DNA of 64,000 nt from assembly GCF_018531465.1 (NCBI RefSeq), contig NZ_JAHDTF010000006.1, positions 124,001 to 188,000 on the forward strand, given 5' to 3'. The stretch comes from Sphaerisporangium fuscum. GTDB taxonomy: Bacteria > Actinomycetota > Actinomycetes > Streptosporangiales > Streptosporangiaceae. A program made the position numbers and the translations under genes. The first letter of the stretch is position 1, and each line of letters begins with the position of its first letter. Positions 15,513-24,521 of this stretch are shown here, piece by piece. The notes beneath the pieces were generated by a model. It searched no databases, was not told the origin of the DNA, and saw only the letters and a list, made by a program, of their open reading frames with translations.

Positions 15513-16439
15513 ATGGCATTGCACAGGCTGAAGTCGCTGACGGTCGGCGTGCCCGACGTCGCCAGGACAGCCGACTACTACGTCGACTTCGGGCTGGAAC
15601 AGGTCGCACCGGGCAGGTTCGCCACGGTCGAGGGTGGCGAGCAGTTCATGCTCAAGCCTTCGCGGGTGCGGCGCCTGCTGGGCATGACGATCGCCGTCGA
15701 CGACACCGATGACCTCGGCCGCATCGCCGCGAACCTGACGAGGCTGGAGGTACCCGTTCAGTGGGACGGAACCACCCTGCGCGCGCGGGAGCCGGTCGCG
15801 GACATCGAGTTCGAAGCCACCGTCGAGCCTCGGTCGACGCGCGCCACGGTGGCGGCCACCCCGTACAACGGCCCCGGCCGGCTGGACCGGCCCGACACCC
15901 GGGCGCCCGTGCTGTCCAGAGCCGACCCCGTGAGGCCGCTCGCGCTGGGACATGTCGTCATCGGGACCGTCGACCAGGAGTCGACCCAGCGGTTCTTCAC
16001 CGAAGGAGTCGGGTTCAAGGTCAGCGACGTCGTCACTGGCAGGGCCGCGTTCCTGCGATGTTCCACCGATCACCACAACCTGCTGGTGCAGCAGGCGCCG
16101 ATCAACTTCCTGCACCACACCTCCTGGCAGGTCGCGGATGTGGACGATGTCGGTCGCGGGGCCATGAGCATGCTCGCCGAGCACCCGGAACGCCACGTGT
16201 GGGGACTGGGCCGGCACCACATCGGGTCGAACTTCTTCTGGTACCTCAAGGATCCCGCCGGGAACTTCTCCGAGTACTACTCCGACATGGACGCCATCGT
16301 CGATGACCAGCTCTGGACGCCGCGCTCGTTCGAGGGCGTCCGGGCGCTCTACGAATGGGGGCCACCGCCCCCTCCGTCGTTCATCAACCCCGAAGACCTG
16401 GCTGCGCACATGACAGGCGCGCACGCGGAAGGCAGCTGA
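15513..16439 (+). CDS. Type I extradiol ring-cleavage dioxygenase (VOC superfamily)
   Basis: 308 residues built from two VOC (glyoxalase-fold) modules, as in BphC and 2,3-dihydroxybiphenyl or catechol 2,3-dioxygenases. The C-terminal module carries the iron ligands: His147 in LALGHVVIG, His201 or His202 in FLHHTSWQV, and Glu254 in NFSEYYSD. A second-sphere histidine region GLGRHHIG lies at 232-238. The enzyme should open a catechol ring next to the two hydroxyls using Fe(II) and O2. It is preceded by GAGAGGAG and lies between the FAH-type hydrolase and the amidohydrolase. The substrate may be a substituted catechol made by the flavin hydroxylase encoded three genes downstream. Confidence 0.9.
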   Translation: MALHRLKSLTVGVPDVARTADYYVDFGLEQVAPGRFATVEGGEQFMLKPSRVRRLLGMTIAVDDTDDLGRIAANLTRLEVPVQWDGTTLRAREPVADIEFEATVEPRSTRATVAATPYNGPGRLDRPDTRAPVLSRADPVRPLALGHVVIGTVDQESTQRFFTEGVGFKVSDVVTGRAAFLRCSTDHHNLLVQQAPINFLHHTSWQVADVDDVGRGAMSMLAEHPERHVWGLGRHHIGSNFFWYLKDPAGNFSEYYSDMDAIVDDQLWTPRSFEGVRALYEWGPPPPPSFINPEDLAAHMTGAHAEGS

Positions 16440-16450
16440 GAGCCGCCGAC

Positions 16451-17461
16451 ATGTACGGCTCCGGCAGAAAGGCACGTGCTTTGCGCCTCATCGCCATGGA
16501 AGAAGCCTTCGCCATCCCCCAACTGCAGGCCGGCTACCCGGTGCCCAGGACGGCGACCGCCGCCCACTGGGTCGAGCACTGGGCGGCACGGCTGTGTGAC
16601 TACACGAGACACCGGCTGCCCGACATGGACGAGCACGGCATCGACATCCAGGTGCTCTCGCTGACCGCCCCCGGTGTCCAGTGCTTGACCGACGCCCGGC
16701 AGGCGATCACCGACGCCCGCGTGGCCAACGACCACCTGGCCGACGTGATCGCCGCCCACCCGGCCCGGTTCCGCGGCCTGGCCGCGCTGCCGCTCCAGGA
16801 CCCCGAGGCCGCCGTCGCGGAACTCCACCGCGCCGTCGGCTCACTCGGGCTCAGCGGCGCACTCGTCAACGACCACACCGCGGGCAGCTATCTCGACGAC
16901 CCGCGCTACGAACCGGTGTGGGCCGCCCTGGAGGACCTGGACGTGCCGCTGTACCTCCACCCGGGCGCCCCGCCGACCGAGACATGGCGGGTGCTCGCGG
17001 GCCGCCCCGAGTTGCAAGGTCCCTTGTGGAGCTGGGCCGCCGAGACGGGCGGGCACGCCCTCCGGCTCATCTTCGGCGGGGTCTTCGACCGGCATCCACG
17101 GGCCACGGTGATCCTCGGTCACCTGGGCGAATTCCTGCCCTTTCAGCTCGCGCGGCTCGACTCGCGGTACGCCCGGCAGGCACACCAGCCACTTGCCCGC
17201 AAGCCGTCGGAGTACTTCGGCGGCAACATCCTGATCACCACCAGCGGCGTGTGTTCTCCTGCCGCTCTCGCCGGCGCGGTCCTGGCGATCGGCGCCGACG
17301 CCATCATGTTCGCCGTCGACTACCCCTTCGAAGACACCGCTGAGGCCGTCCGGTTCCTCGAACAGGCGCCGATTAGCGACACCGACCGCGCGAAGATCGG
17401 TCACAGCAATGCCGAACGGGTGCTGCACCTGCACAGCCGACCCGATCCGCCGCGAATGTAG
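16451..17461 (+). CDS. ACMSD/gamma-resorcylate-decarboxylase-like amidohydrolase
   Basis: 336-residue metal-dependent TIM-barrel hydrolase of the amidohydrolase-2 family. Expected ligand positions are visible: Glu in the first-strand motif LIAMEEAF, His in VPLYLHPGAP, the HLGEFLPF His/Glu pair, and Asp in VDYPFED. In gamma-resorcylate decarboxylase the first motif is E-x-H; here it is E-x-A, a variant I recall from other non-oxidative aromatic decarboxylases. It may decarboxylate a hydroxybenzoate or a muconate semialdehyde, or hydrolyse a lactone or ring-cleavage product. A TTG at 16481, preceded by AAAGG, would start directly before the first strand and is a serious alternative to the ATG at 16451. 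Confidence 0.82.
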   Translation: MYGSGRKARALRLIAMEEAFAIPQLQAGYPVPRTATAAHWVEHWAARLCDYTRHRLPDMDEHGIDIQVLSLTAPGVQCLTDARQAITDARVANDHLADVIAAHPARFRGLAALPLQDPEAAVAELHRAVGSLGLSGALVNDHTAGSYLDDPRYEPVWAALEDLDVPLYLHPGAPPTETWRVLAGRPELQGPLWSWAAETGGHALRLIFGGVFDRHPRATVILGHLGEFLPFQLARLDSRYARQAHQPLARKPSEYFGGNILITTSGVCSPAALAGAVLAIGADAIMFAVDYPFEDTAEAVRFLEQAPISDTDRAKIGHSNAERVLHLHSRPDPPRM

Positions 17462-17508
17462 GCCGTCGCGGCGGAAGCCGTGACGGCGATGGGCAAAGGA
17501 GTCCGTGC

Positions 17509-18810
17509 GTGAGCACACCACAACCGGGCGTGGGCGCCGACGTATCACCGGGGGCAATGTCTTCTCTGCCATGGAAGGCCATGGCGATCGGGCTGGCCGT
17601 CATGACACTGGAAGGCTACGACCTCGTCGCCTTCGGCGCGACGGCACCGATGTTGCTTCAATACAAGCCGTGGGGCCTTTCTCTTCCGGCGCTGGGTGCG
17701 CTGGGCGGTCTCACACCCGCCGGAATGCTGTTCGGCGCCCTGCTGGTCGGGCAGCTCACCGATCGATACGGACGACGGCGAACGACGCTGGTCAGCCTTG
17801 TGGTCGTCTCGCTGGGAATGTTCACGTGCGCGTTCGCCCTCGACCCGCAGATGTTCGGTGCCGGCCGGCTCGTCGTCGGACTGGGGGTGGGCGCGATCTT
17901 CCCCGCGATGGCACCGCTGATCTTCGAGCTCGCACCGGCGGCGCGGAAGAACCTGTGCTCGGCGATCGTGCAGTGCGGCGTCACGGTAGGTGGATCGGTG
18001 GCCGCCCTGGCGGCCGACGTCTTCCTGCGCGGACATGATTTCCGGCTGGAGTACCTCATCGGCGGTGGCGCCGGGCTGCTGCTGTTGGCGATGACGTACA
18101 TCTGGCTGCCCGAATCACCGGCATACCGCGGCGAATCCTCCCACGTGCGGAGCGGGCCTCGGGACGGCGGAATGCGTGTTGTGCTGCGGCCACCGTACGC
18201 GGGAACGACAGCGCTGTTCTGCGGCATGGTGACCTGCTCATTCGTGCTCATCTTCGGGATGAACACCTGGTTGCCGCAGTTGATGCGGGCGGCGGAGTAT
18301 CCCCTGGGTTCCTCGTTGACCTTCCTCATGCTGCTCAATCTCGGCGCGACCGTCGGGGGGCTCGCCATGGCGGTACTCGCCGACCGCGCCGGATCGAAAA
18401 GACCCATCATCGCGTGTTTCATCGTCGCCGCGGGCGCCATTGCCGCCTTGAGCATCAAGTCGTCACCGGCCGTTCTCTACCCGATAGTGATGATCGGCGG
18501 CGCGGGCGCGATCGGCGTTCAAGGGCTCCTCAACGTGGACATCTCGCGCACTTACCCGGTACACGCCCGGGCCAGTGCGGTAGGCGTCGCGCTGGGAATA
18601 GGACGGATCGGCGCGATCGCCGGCCCGACCCTGGGCGGCTTGATACTCGCCGCCGGTCTCGCGCCGCGATGGAACTTCGTTCTCTTCGCGATACCGGCGC
18701 TCCTCGGCGCGGTTCTCGCCCTGGCCGATGCGTCAAGAAGGCTCTCACCGCACCAGGGGGAGCCCCATGTCATGCGACCGGCCGAAGAGCCGGCCGGACC
18801 GGCACGATGA
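17509..18810 (+). CDS. Aromatic acid:H+ symporter (MFS, AAHS family)
   Basis: 433-residue 12-helix importer. The first helix carries EGYDLVAFGATAPMLLQ, the aspartate-bearing helix-1 motif of the aromatic acid:H+ symporter family (PcaK, BenK, MhpT). Loop 2-3 is GQLTDRYGRRRTTL, and further pairs of helices follow to about residue 415. It should bring an aromatic acid into the cell as substrate for the operon. The GTG start at 17509 is preceded by AAAGGAG at good spacing. Its stop overlaps a potential ATG of the hydroxylase gene (ATGA). This gene is the best evidence that the operon acts on an external aromatic carboxylate. Confidence 0.9.
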   Translation: MSTPQPGVGADVSPGAMSSLPWKAMAIGLAVMTLEGYDLVAFGATAPMLLQYKPWGLSLPALGALGGLTPAGMLFGALLVGQLTDRYGRRRTTLVSLVVVSLGMFTCAFALDPQMFGAGRLVVGLGVGAIFPAMAPLIFELAPAARKNLCSAIVQCGVTVGGSVAALAADVFLRGHDFRLEYLIGGGAGLLLLAMTYIWLPESPAYRGESSHVRSGPRDGGMRVVLRPPYAGTTALFCGMVTCSFVLIFGMNTWLPQLMRAAEYPLGSSLTFLMLLNLGATVGGLAMAVLADRAGSKRPIIACFIVAAGAIAALSIKSSPAVLYPIVMIGGAGAIGVQGLLNVDISRTYPVHARASAVGVALGIGRIGAIAGPTLGGLILAAGLAPRWNFVLFAIPALLGAVLALADASRRLSPHQGEPHVMRPAEEPAGPAR

Positions 18811-18821
18811 GAGAGACAGGC

Positions 18822-20312
18822 ATGGACACCTACGACGTCGCCATCGTGGGCTGCGGACCGGTTGGTCTGGCCCTCGCGCGACTGCTGAGCATGAAGGGGC
18901 TCCGGGTCGCCGCGATCGATCCGAACCGGATCGTCTGCCACCATCCGCGGGCGACCCACCTCGACGACGAAACCATGCGCACCCTGCAGACCCTGGGCGC
19001 GGCCGACATGGAGCAGAGGTTTTTGCGTCAGACCGGATGGACCCTGCACCGGCCGGACGGAGCGCCGTTCCTCGAGTTCGCCATGCCCGTCGAGGAAGCC
19101 GGCCAGGGGTGGCGTACCGACTACCAGTTCCATCAACCTGACTTCGAGTCCCGGCTACGCGGTCTGCTCGCGAGCGACCCGCACGTGGATTTGTGGTTCG
19201 GCTGGACGGTCACGGCGATCGACCAGGACTCCAGCGCGGTGAACCTCACGCTGGTGGACCGTACGACCAACCGGGTGACCGCGATGAAGGCGGCCTACGC
19301 CGTGGGTTGCGACGGCGCCAACTCGTTCGTCAGGCAGGTGATGGGCGCCGACCTCGAGGACCTGCGGGGCACGCAGCGCTCGCTCATCGTCGACATCCAT
19401 CCTTTCCGGCACCCCCCGGCGCTCCCCCCGGCAACCGGCTTCATCCTGTGCCAGGGACGGCGCCCCGTCACGTACGTGCCGATCTTCCCGCCGATGCTGC
19501 GGTTCGAATTCATGCTGCTCGACGGGGACGACGCCGCCGAACTCGAACGCCCGCAGGCGGTGTACGACGAGCTCAGCCGCTGGATCGAACCCGGCAGCTA
19601 CCGCATCATGCGAACCGACACCTACGAGTGGCACGCCCGGCTCGCGCACGGCTGGCGATCAGGAAGACTGCTCCTCGCCGGCGACGCCGCGCACGAGATG
19701 CCACCGATGCTCGGACAAGGCATGTGCTCCGGACTCCGGGACGCGGCGAACCTTGCATGGAAACTCGCCGCCGTCGTCCAGGGCACCAGCGCCGACAGCC
19801 TGCTCGACACCTACGAAAGCGAGCGCGCCGCGCACGTCCGCCCGTACATCGTCGAATCAGCGCGCCAATCCAATCTCATCGAATCCTTCGGAACCGACGA
19901 GACCCGCCCGGAACCGGCCGGACCCCGGACCCTCGCGCCACTTCGGCCGCCCCTGGGGCCCGGGATCGCCGAGCGGCCGCACGGGGCGGTGGGCCTGCTG
20001 AGCCCCCAGCCCCGTGCCGCCGACGGCGCGAAACTCGATGACGCCACCGGATACAACTTCGCCGTCGTCGGCAGGCGGGCCGTGACCGCGGCCGTGTCGC
20101 CCGAGGTCGCGAACCTGTGGCGGCGGCTCGGCGTCGTGGTCGTCACGGACACCGGCCCGCACGTCGACGATTGGCTGGCCACGAACTCGGCGACCGCGGC
20201 CATCATCCGCCCCGACCGCTACACGTTCGCCCTCGCCGGTGACACGGCGGAACTGGAGACGGCGACCAAGGATCTGTTCCGGATCATGTCGACCCAGGAC
20301 GTGAGCGCATGA
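18822..20312 (+). CDS. FAD-dependent aromatic hydroxylase (MhpA-like)
   Basis: 496-residue group A flavin monooxygenase resembling 3-(3-hydroxyphenyl)propionate hydroxylase. It has DVAIVGCGPVGLALARLLSMKGL at the N-terminus, HPRATHLDDETMRTLQTLG (typical MhpA-type segment), the DG motif VGCDGANSFVRQVMG, and LLAGDAAHEMPPMLGQGMCSGLRDAANLAWKL (read in segments) for FAD binding. A C-terminal thioredoxin-like domain, as in MhpA and phenol hydroxylase, is compatible with residues 400-490. It should hydroxylate a phenolic acid to the catechol used by the extradiol dioxygenase. ATG 18822 follows GAGAGACAGG; ATG 18807 overlapping the transporter stop is an alternative. Confidence 0.9.
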   Translation: MDTYDVAIVGCGPVGLALARLLSMKGLRVAAIDPNRIVCHHPRATHLDDETMRTLQTLGAADMEQRFLRQTGWTLHRPDGAPFLEFAMPVEEAGQGWRTDYQFHQPDFESRLRGLLASDPHVDLWFGWTVTAIDQDSSAVNLTLVDRTTNRVTAMKAAYAVGCDGANSFVRQVMGADLEDLRGTQRSLIVDIHPFRHPPALPPATGFILCQGRRPVTYVPIFPPMLRFEFMLLDGDDAAELERPQAVYDELSRWIEPGSYRIMRTDTYEWHARLAHGWRSGRLLLAGDAAHEMPPMLGQGMCSGLRDAANLAWKLAAVVQGTSADSLLDTYESERAAHVRPYIVESARQSNLIESFGTDETRPEPAGPRTLAPLRPPLGPGIAERPHGAVGLLSPQPRAADGAKLDDATGYNFAVVGRRAVTAAVSPEVANLWRRLGVVVVTDTGPHVDDWLATNSATAAIIRPDRYTFALAGDTAELETATKDLFRIMSTQDVSA

Positions 20313-21148
20313 AGCAGTACGCCACCGGAATGACCTGGGGCGAAGGACCACGCTGGCACCACGGGGCGTTGTGGCTGTCCGACACCCAGGGCGGCAAGCT
20401 GTGGACGGACCACGACGGAAGCTGGAAAGCCAGGGACCTGGACTCACCCTCCAACGGGTTGTGGTTCCTGCCCGACGGCCGGCTCACCGCGGCCATGATG
20501 CACGAGAAGCGCATCGGCGTCTGGACCGGTGAGCGGTTCACGACGTACGCCGACCTCAGCGCCCTGGCCACCGGCCCGCTCGGGGACCTCGTCGGTGACC
20601 GGCAGGGCAACCTGTACGTCGACGACGTCGGCTTCGCCGCGCACGCCGGCGAACCACCCCGGCCAGGCCGGCTGCTGCGGGCCGCCACCGACGGCTCGGT
20701 AACCGTCGTCGCCGAGGGCATCGAGTTCCCCAACGGTCTCGCCTTCCTCGACGACGGCCGCACACTGATCGTCGCCGAAACCAGCGCGCAACGGCTGACG
20801 GCCTTCACCGTCGATTCCGACGGCACGCTCGGCGACCGGCGTCTCTATGCCGACATCGCCGGTCTGGTGGGTGTCGACGCCCGCCCTGACGGAATCTGGG
20901 CGACACCCCACGGAGTCTGGGTGGCGACCACGACCGGGCATGCCGTTGCCCTGGTGCGGGACAACACCCTGATCACCACGATCGACACCGGTTCCGCGTT
21001 TCCCATCGCGTGCTGCGGCGACGGCGGGGACAGGCTGTTCGTCACCCTCGCCGACACCGGGGGGCGGCCACTGTCCGAAGCTCTCGCGGCCAGGGCCGTC
21101 GAGACCACGGTCGCGGTCGTCGAGCCAGCCACGAAGGACACGCCGTGA
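20309..21148 (+). CDS. SMP-30/gluconolactonase-like protein
   Basis: 279-residue six-bladed beta-propeller of the SMP-30/gluconolactonase/LRE family. Metal-site residues are visible: Glu in WGEGPRWHHG near residue 12, Asn in the PSNGLWFLPDG strand, Asn in IEFPNGLAF and an Asp near GVDARPDGIW. Family members hydrolyse lactones with a divalent metal. It overlaps the hydroxylase by four bases (ATGA) and the ligase by four bases (GTGA), so it is firmly part of the operon. It may open a lactone formed spontaneously or enzymatically from the ring-cleavage acid. A 3-oxoadipate-type enol-lactone is one possibility, but nothing in the sequence fixes the substrate. Confidence 0.87.
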   Translation: MKQYATGMTWGEGPRWHHGALWLSDTQGGKLWTDHDGSWKARDLDSPSNGLWFLPDGRLTAAMMHEKRIGVWTGERFTTYADLSALATGPLGDLVGDRQGNLYVDDVGFAAHAGEPPRPGRLLRAATDGSVTVVAEGIEFPNGLAFLDDGRTLIVAETSAQRLTAFTVDSDGTLGDRRLYADIAGLVGVDARPDGIWATPHGVWVATTTGHAVALVRDNTLITTIDTGSAFPIACCGDGGDRLFVTLADTGGRPLSEALAARAVETTVAVVEPATKDTP

Positions 21149-23109
21149 CCGGGCGGCCGTTGTGGGTCCCGTCCCCCGATGAGGTGAAGCAGGCGCGGAT
21201 CACTGATTTCGCGCGGTACGCGTCGGCCCGCACAGGCCGCGATCTTACGGGCGGGTACCGGACACTGTGGGAGTGGTCGGTGCGGGACATCGACGGCTTC
21301 TGGTCAGCGGTGTGGGACTACTTCGGACTGCCTGCCCGCCCGGCGGGGCGACCCTCGCTGGCGACCGAGGCGATGCCGGGCAGCGTGTGGTTTCCGGGAA
21401 GCACGCTGAACTACGCGGCCGAGGTGTTCCGCGGTCGAAACGATGCCGACACCGCGGTGGTCGCGATCACCGAGAACGGCGCTCCCGTCGAGGTGGGCTG
21501 GGGCGAGTTGCGCCGCCAGGTCGCCTCGGTCGCGGCGGCCCTGACCGATCTGGGCGTGCGTCCCGGCGATCGGGTGGTGGGATACCTGCCGAACTCGGTG
21601 GAGGCGGTGGTGGCGTTTCTGGCCACTGCCGGCCTTGGGGCGATCTGGGCCGTGTGCGGCATGGACTACGTGGGTTCGGCCGCGCAGGCGCGGTTCGCGC
21701 AGCTCGAGCCGACCGTGCTGATCACCGCGATCCGGTCGGTGCACGGCGGCCGCCTCGTTGATCGCGGCGACGACGTAGCGGGCCTGCGCGCCGCGCTGCC
21801 GACCCTGGCCGCCACGGTCGTCACCGATGACGCGGCCTCGGTGCCCGGAGCGATCGCGTGGTCGTCGATCACCGGCGGCGACCGTGAACTGGAACCCGTG
21901 CAGGTTCCTTTCGACCACCCGCTGTGGGTGTTGTTCTCGTCAGGGACCACCGGACGTCCCAAGGGACTGGTGCACGGCCACGGCGGCGTCGTCCTCGAGC
22001 ACCTGAAACAATCCGCGTTCCACCTGAACCTGCGTGCGGGAGACCGCGTCCTCTGGCATACGACGCCGAGCTGGATGATGTGGAACTTCCTCGTCGGCGC
22101 TCTCCTGACAGGAGCGACCGTCGTGTGCTACGACGGCAGCCCCGGTTTCCCCCATCCGGACATGTTGTGGCGACTGGCCGCTCGCCTGCGCGTCACAGTG
22201 CTGGGCACCAGCCCCGGCTATCTGGCATCATGCCGCGACGCCGGCGTCCGGCTGCGGGAGCACGACCTGCGGCCGCTGGTGCGGGTCGGGGTCACCGGAT
22301 CGCTGTTCCCGGCCGATCTGCACCGCTGGGTCGCCGACGAGATCGGGCATCGGGTACAAGTGGTCTCCAGCAGCGGCGGGACCGACGTGGTCACGGCCTT
22401 CGCCGGCGCGGCGCCCACCACACCGGTGTGGGCGGGCGAGCTGTCGGCACCCTGCCTCGGGGTGGCCGTCGACTCTCTGGGGCCCGATGGGCGGCCCGTC
22501 CGGGACACCGTCGGTGAGCTGGCCGTGCGGCGTCCTATGCCGTCCATGCCGGTGCGGTTCTGGAACGACCCCGACGGCGCCCGCTACCGCGCCGCGTACT
22601 TCGCCACGTTCCCCGGTGTCTGGCGCCACGGCGACTGGATCACCATCACCGGCCACGGTTCGCTGATCGTCCACGGCCGCTCGGACGCGACCCTGAACCG
22701 CCACGGCGTGCGCATGGGAAGCAGCGACATCTACGGCCCCGTCGAGGAGCTCGACGAGGTCGAGGAGGCCCTCGTCGTCGGCGTCGAGCAGCCCGACGGG
22801 GGTTACTGGATGCCGCTGTTCGTGACCACGGCCGACGGAGTCGACCTCGACGAGGCATTACGACGGCGCATCACCGAGGCGATCCGCCGTCGCGCCTCCC
22901 CGCGGCACGTGCCCGACGAGATCATCTCGGCACCCGGCATCCCGCACACCCGGACGGGGAAGAAGCTGGAGGTCCCGATCAAACGACTGCTCCGCGGCGA
23001 CGACCCGGCCACCGTGCTCGACCCCGGCAGCATCGACCAACCCGGCCTGATCGACTGGTATCGCGAAATCGGCATCGCACACCGCGCGAAACCGACCGAC
23101 ATGAGGTGA
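21145..23109 (+). CDS. Acetoacetate-CoA ligase
   Basis: 654-residue adenylate-forming enzyme of the acetoacetyl-CoA synthetase type. The N-terminal ACAS-like segment FWSAVWDYFGL is followed by GSTLNYAAEVFRG, the ATP loop LFSSGTTGRPKGLVHGHGG, the A5 motif region (VVSSSGGTDVVTAF), GDWITITGHGSLIVHGRSDATLNRHGVRMGSSDIY (read in segments), and the catalytic lysine in TRTGKKLEVPIKRLL. The MPVRFWNDPDGARYRAAYF block is characteristic of acetoacetate rather than acetate ligases. It should convert acetoacetate or a related beta-keto acid to its CoA thioester with ATP. As last gene of the operon, it implies that the pathway releases such an acid. Confidence 0.9.
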   Translation: MTGRPLWVPSPDEVKQARITDFARYASARTGRDLTGGYRTLWEWSVRDIDGFWSAVWDYFGLPARPAGRPSLATEAMPGSVWFPGSTLNYAAEVFRGRNDADTAVVAITENGAPVEVGWGELRRQVASVAAALTDLGVRPGDRVVGYLPNSVEAVVAFLATAGLGAIWAVCGMDYVGSAAQARFAQLEPTVLITAIRSVHGGRLVDRGDDVAGLRAALPTLAATVVTDDAASVPGAIAWSSITGGDRELEPVQVPFDHPLWVLFSSGTTGRPKGLVHGHGGVVLEHLKQSAFHLNLRAGDRVLWHTTPSWMMWNFLVGALLTGATVVCYDGSPGFPHPDMLWRLAARLRVTVLGTSPGYLASCRDAGVRLREHDLRPLVRVGVTGSLFPADLHRWVADEIGHRVQVVSSSGGTDVVTAFAGAAPTTPVWAGELSAPCLGVAVDSLGPDGRPVRDTVGELAVRRPMPSMPVRFWNDPDGARYRAAYFATFPGVWRHGDWITITGHGSLIVHGRSDATLNRHGVRMGSSDIYGPVEELDEVEEALVVGVEQPDGGYWMPLFVTTADGVDLDEALRRRITEAIRRRASPRHVPDEIISAPGIPHTRTGKKLEVPIKRLLRGDDPATVLDPGSIDQPGLIDWYREIGIAHRAKPTDMR

Positions 23110-23294
23110 TGAACTGCCCCTTTTGTCCGCCGTGCGGGCTGCTGGATGTCGCGAAACCGACGGCGGACCCGTCCGGGGGTGAGTGGCTTTGTGGATCACC
23201 CGGAGAACGTACGGCCGGGCGATCCCGCGCCGACAGCCCGTCAACGGGTGCGTCGAAGGTGGCGCGGGCACCACCCCCGGCAGGACCCGCCACA

Positions 23295-24521
23295 ATGTGC
23301 GATGTGCAACTCCGCCCGCGCCTCGTCGCCACCAGCGGGGCCGTCCGGCACCTGGTCGTCGGCCTGGGGCTGGGTCTCCTCGCGCTGTTCACCTTCGCCG
23401 CGGTGATCATCGTCGCCGCGCTGACGCCCTTCGGGGTGGGGCTGCCCGCGATCCCGCCGCTGACCGTCTGGGCGCGCACGCTGACGTCCTGGCAGCGGCG
23501 ACGGGTCGCCACGCGCCTGGGCGTGCCACTGCCCACACGCCACCGGCCGCTGGACGGGCCGTTGACGCGGCAGGTCCGCAGCGCTCTGTCCGACCCGGCG
23601 ACATACCGCGACATCGCCTGGCTGGGCGTGTACGGCGTGATCGGCACGGCCGGCGGCTACGTCGCCGTGGCGCTGCCGCTGTTCGCCGTCAACGCCTTCA
23701 CCGTCCCGCTGTGGTGGTGGGCGGTGCCGGAGCCGTCCCTGCTCGGCTACCCCATCGACTCCTGGCCCGCGGCGTTCAGCGGAATCGCCGTCGGCCTGGG
23801 CTACACGCTGCTCGCCGTCGTACTGCTCGACCCGCTCGCGGCGGCCACCGCGCGGCTCAGCCACGTCCTGCTGCGGCCGCCCAAGAGGGTAAGGCTCGCA
23901 GCGGTGAGCGCCGCCCGCGCCGCCGCTCTGGAGGCCCACGAACGGGAGCTCAAGCGCATCGAGCGCGACCTGCACGACGAGACGCAGAATCGCCTGGTCG
24001 CGGTGCTCATGAACCTCGGCATGCTGGAGCGTTCACTTGCCGAGGCCCCCGAGCCCGCCAGGCGGCTGGCCGCCCGCGCCCACGACGCCGCCTCCGACGC
24101 GCTGACCCACCTGCGCCAGGTCGTACGCACCATCCACCCGCCGGTTCTGACCGAGCGCGGCCTGGACGGCGCGATCGCCGCCCTGGCCGCCGGCTCTCCC
24201 GTTCCCTGCACCCTCACCGTCGAGCCGTTCCCCAGACTGCCCGCCGCGGTCGAGACGGCCGCCTACTTCGCCGTCGCCGAGGCGCTCACCAACCTCGCCA
24301 AGCACAGCGGCGCCACCCGCGCCCAGGTGCGGCTGCGCGCCGAGGCCGACCTGCTGGTGGCCGAGGTCGAGGACGACGGGTACGGTGGCGCCCGCGCCAG
24401 GCCCGGCGGCGGTCTGGCGGGGGTCGACAGGAGAGTCGCGGCCTTCAGCGGCCGTACCCTGCTCATCAGCCCGCCGGGCGGGCCGACCGTGTTGAGAGTG
24501 GAGCTGCCATGCGGGTTGTGA
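23295..24521 (+). CDS. NarL-type sensor histidine kinase with membrane sensor domain
   Basis: 408 residues. The N-terminal 200 residues hold about four membrane helices (LVVGLGLGLLALFTFAAVIIVAA, then GVYGVIGTAGGYVAVALPLFAV, then the 23770-23840 region) with a short soluble loop, the layout of the actinobacterial sensor domain. HisKA_3 follows with the phospho-accepting His227 in ERDLHDETQNRL. The HATPase domain has the N-box EALTNLAKHSGA and DDGYGG/GGGLAGVDRRV. The ATG at 23295 begins just before the first helix; upstream codons look non-coding. The gene overlaps the response-regulator gene by 13 bases. The signal is unknown, probably envelope-related. Confidence 0.88.
   Translation: MCDVQLRPRLVATSGAVRHLVVGLGLGLLALFTFAAVIIVAALTPFGVGLPAIPPLTVWARTLTSWQRRRVATRLGVPLPTRHRPLDGPLTRQVRSALSDPATYRDIAWLGVYGVIGTAGGYVAVALPLFAVNAFTVPLWWWAVPEPSLLGYPIDSWPAAFSGIAVGLGYTLLAVVLLDPLAAATARLSHVLLRPPKRVRLAAVSAARAAALEAHERELKRIERDLHDETQNRLVAVLMNLGMLERSLAEAPEPARRLAARAHDAASDALTHLRQVVRTIHPPVLTERGLDGAIAALAAGSPVPCTLTVEPFPRLPAAVETAAYFAVAEALTNLAKHSGATRAQVRLRAEADLLVAEVEDDGYGGARARPGGGLAGVDRRVAAFSGRTLLISPPGGPTVLRVELPCGL

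Noticed and set aside
18530..20447. Minus-strand frames opposite the flavin hydroxylase
   Set aside because: No coherent domain; the plus-strand gene has complete FAD motifs and coupled neighbours.
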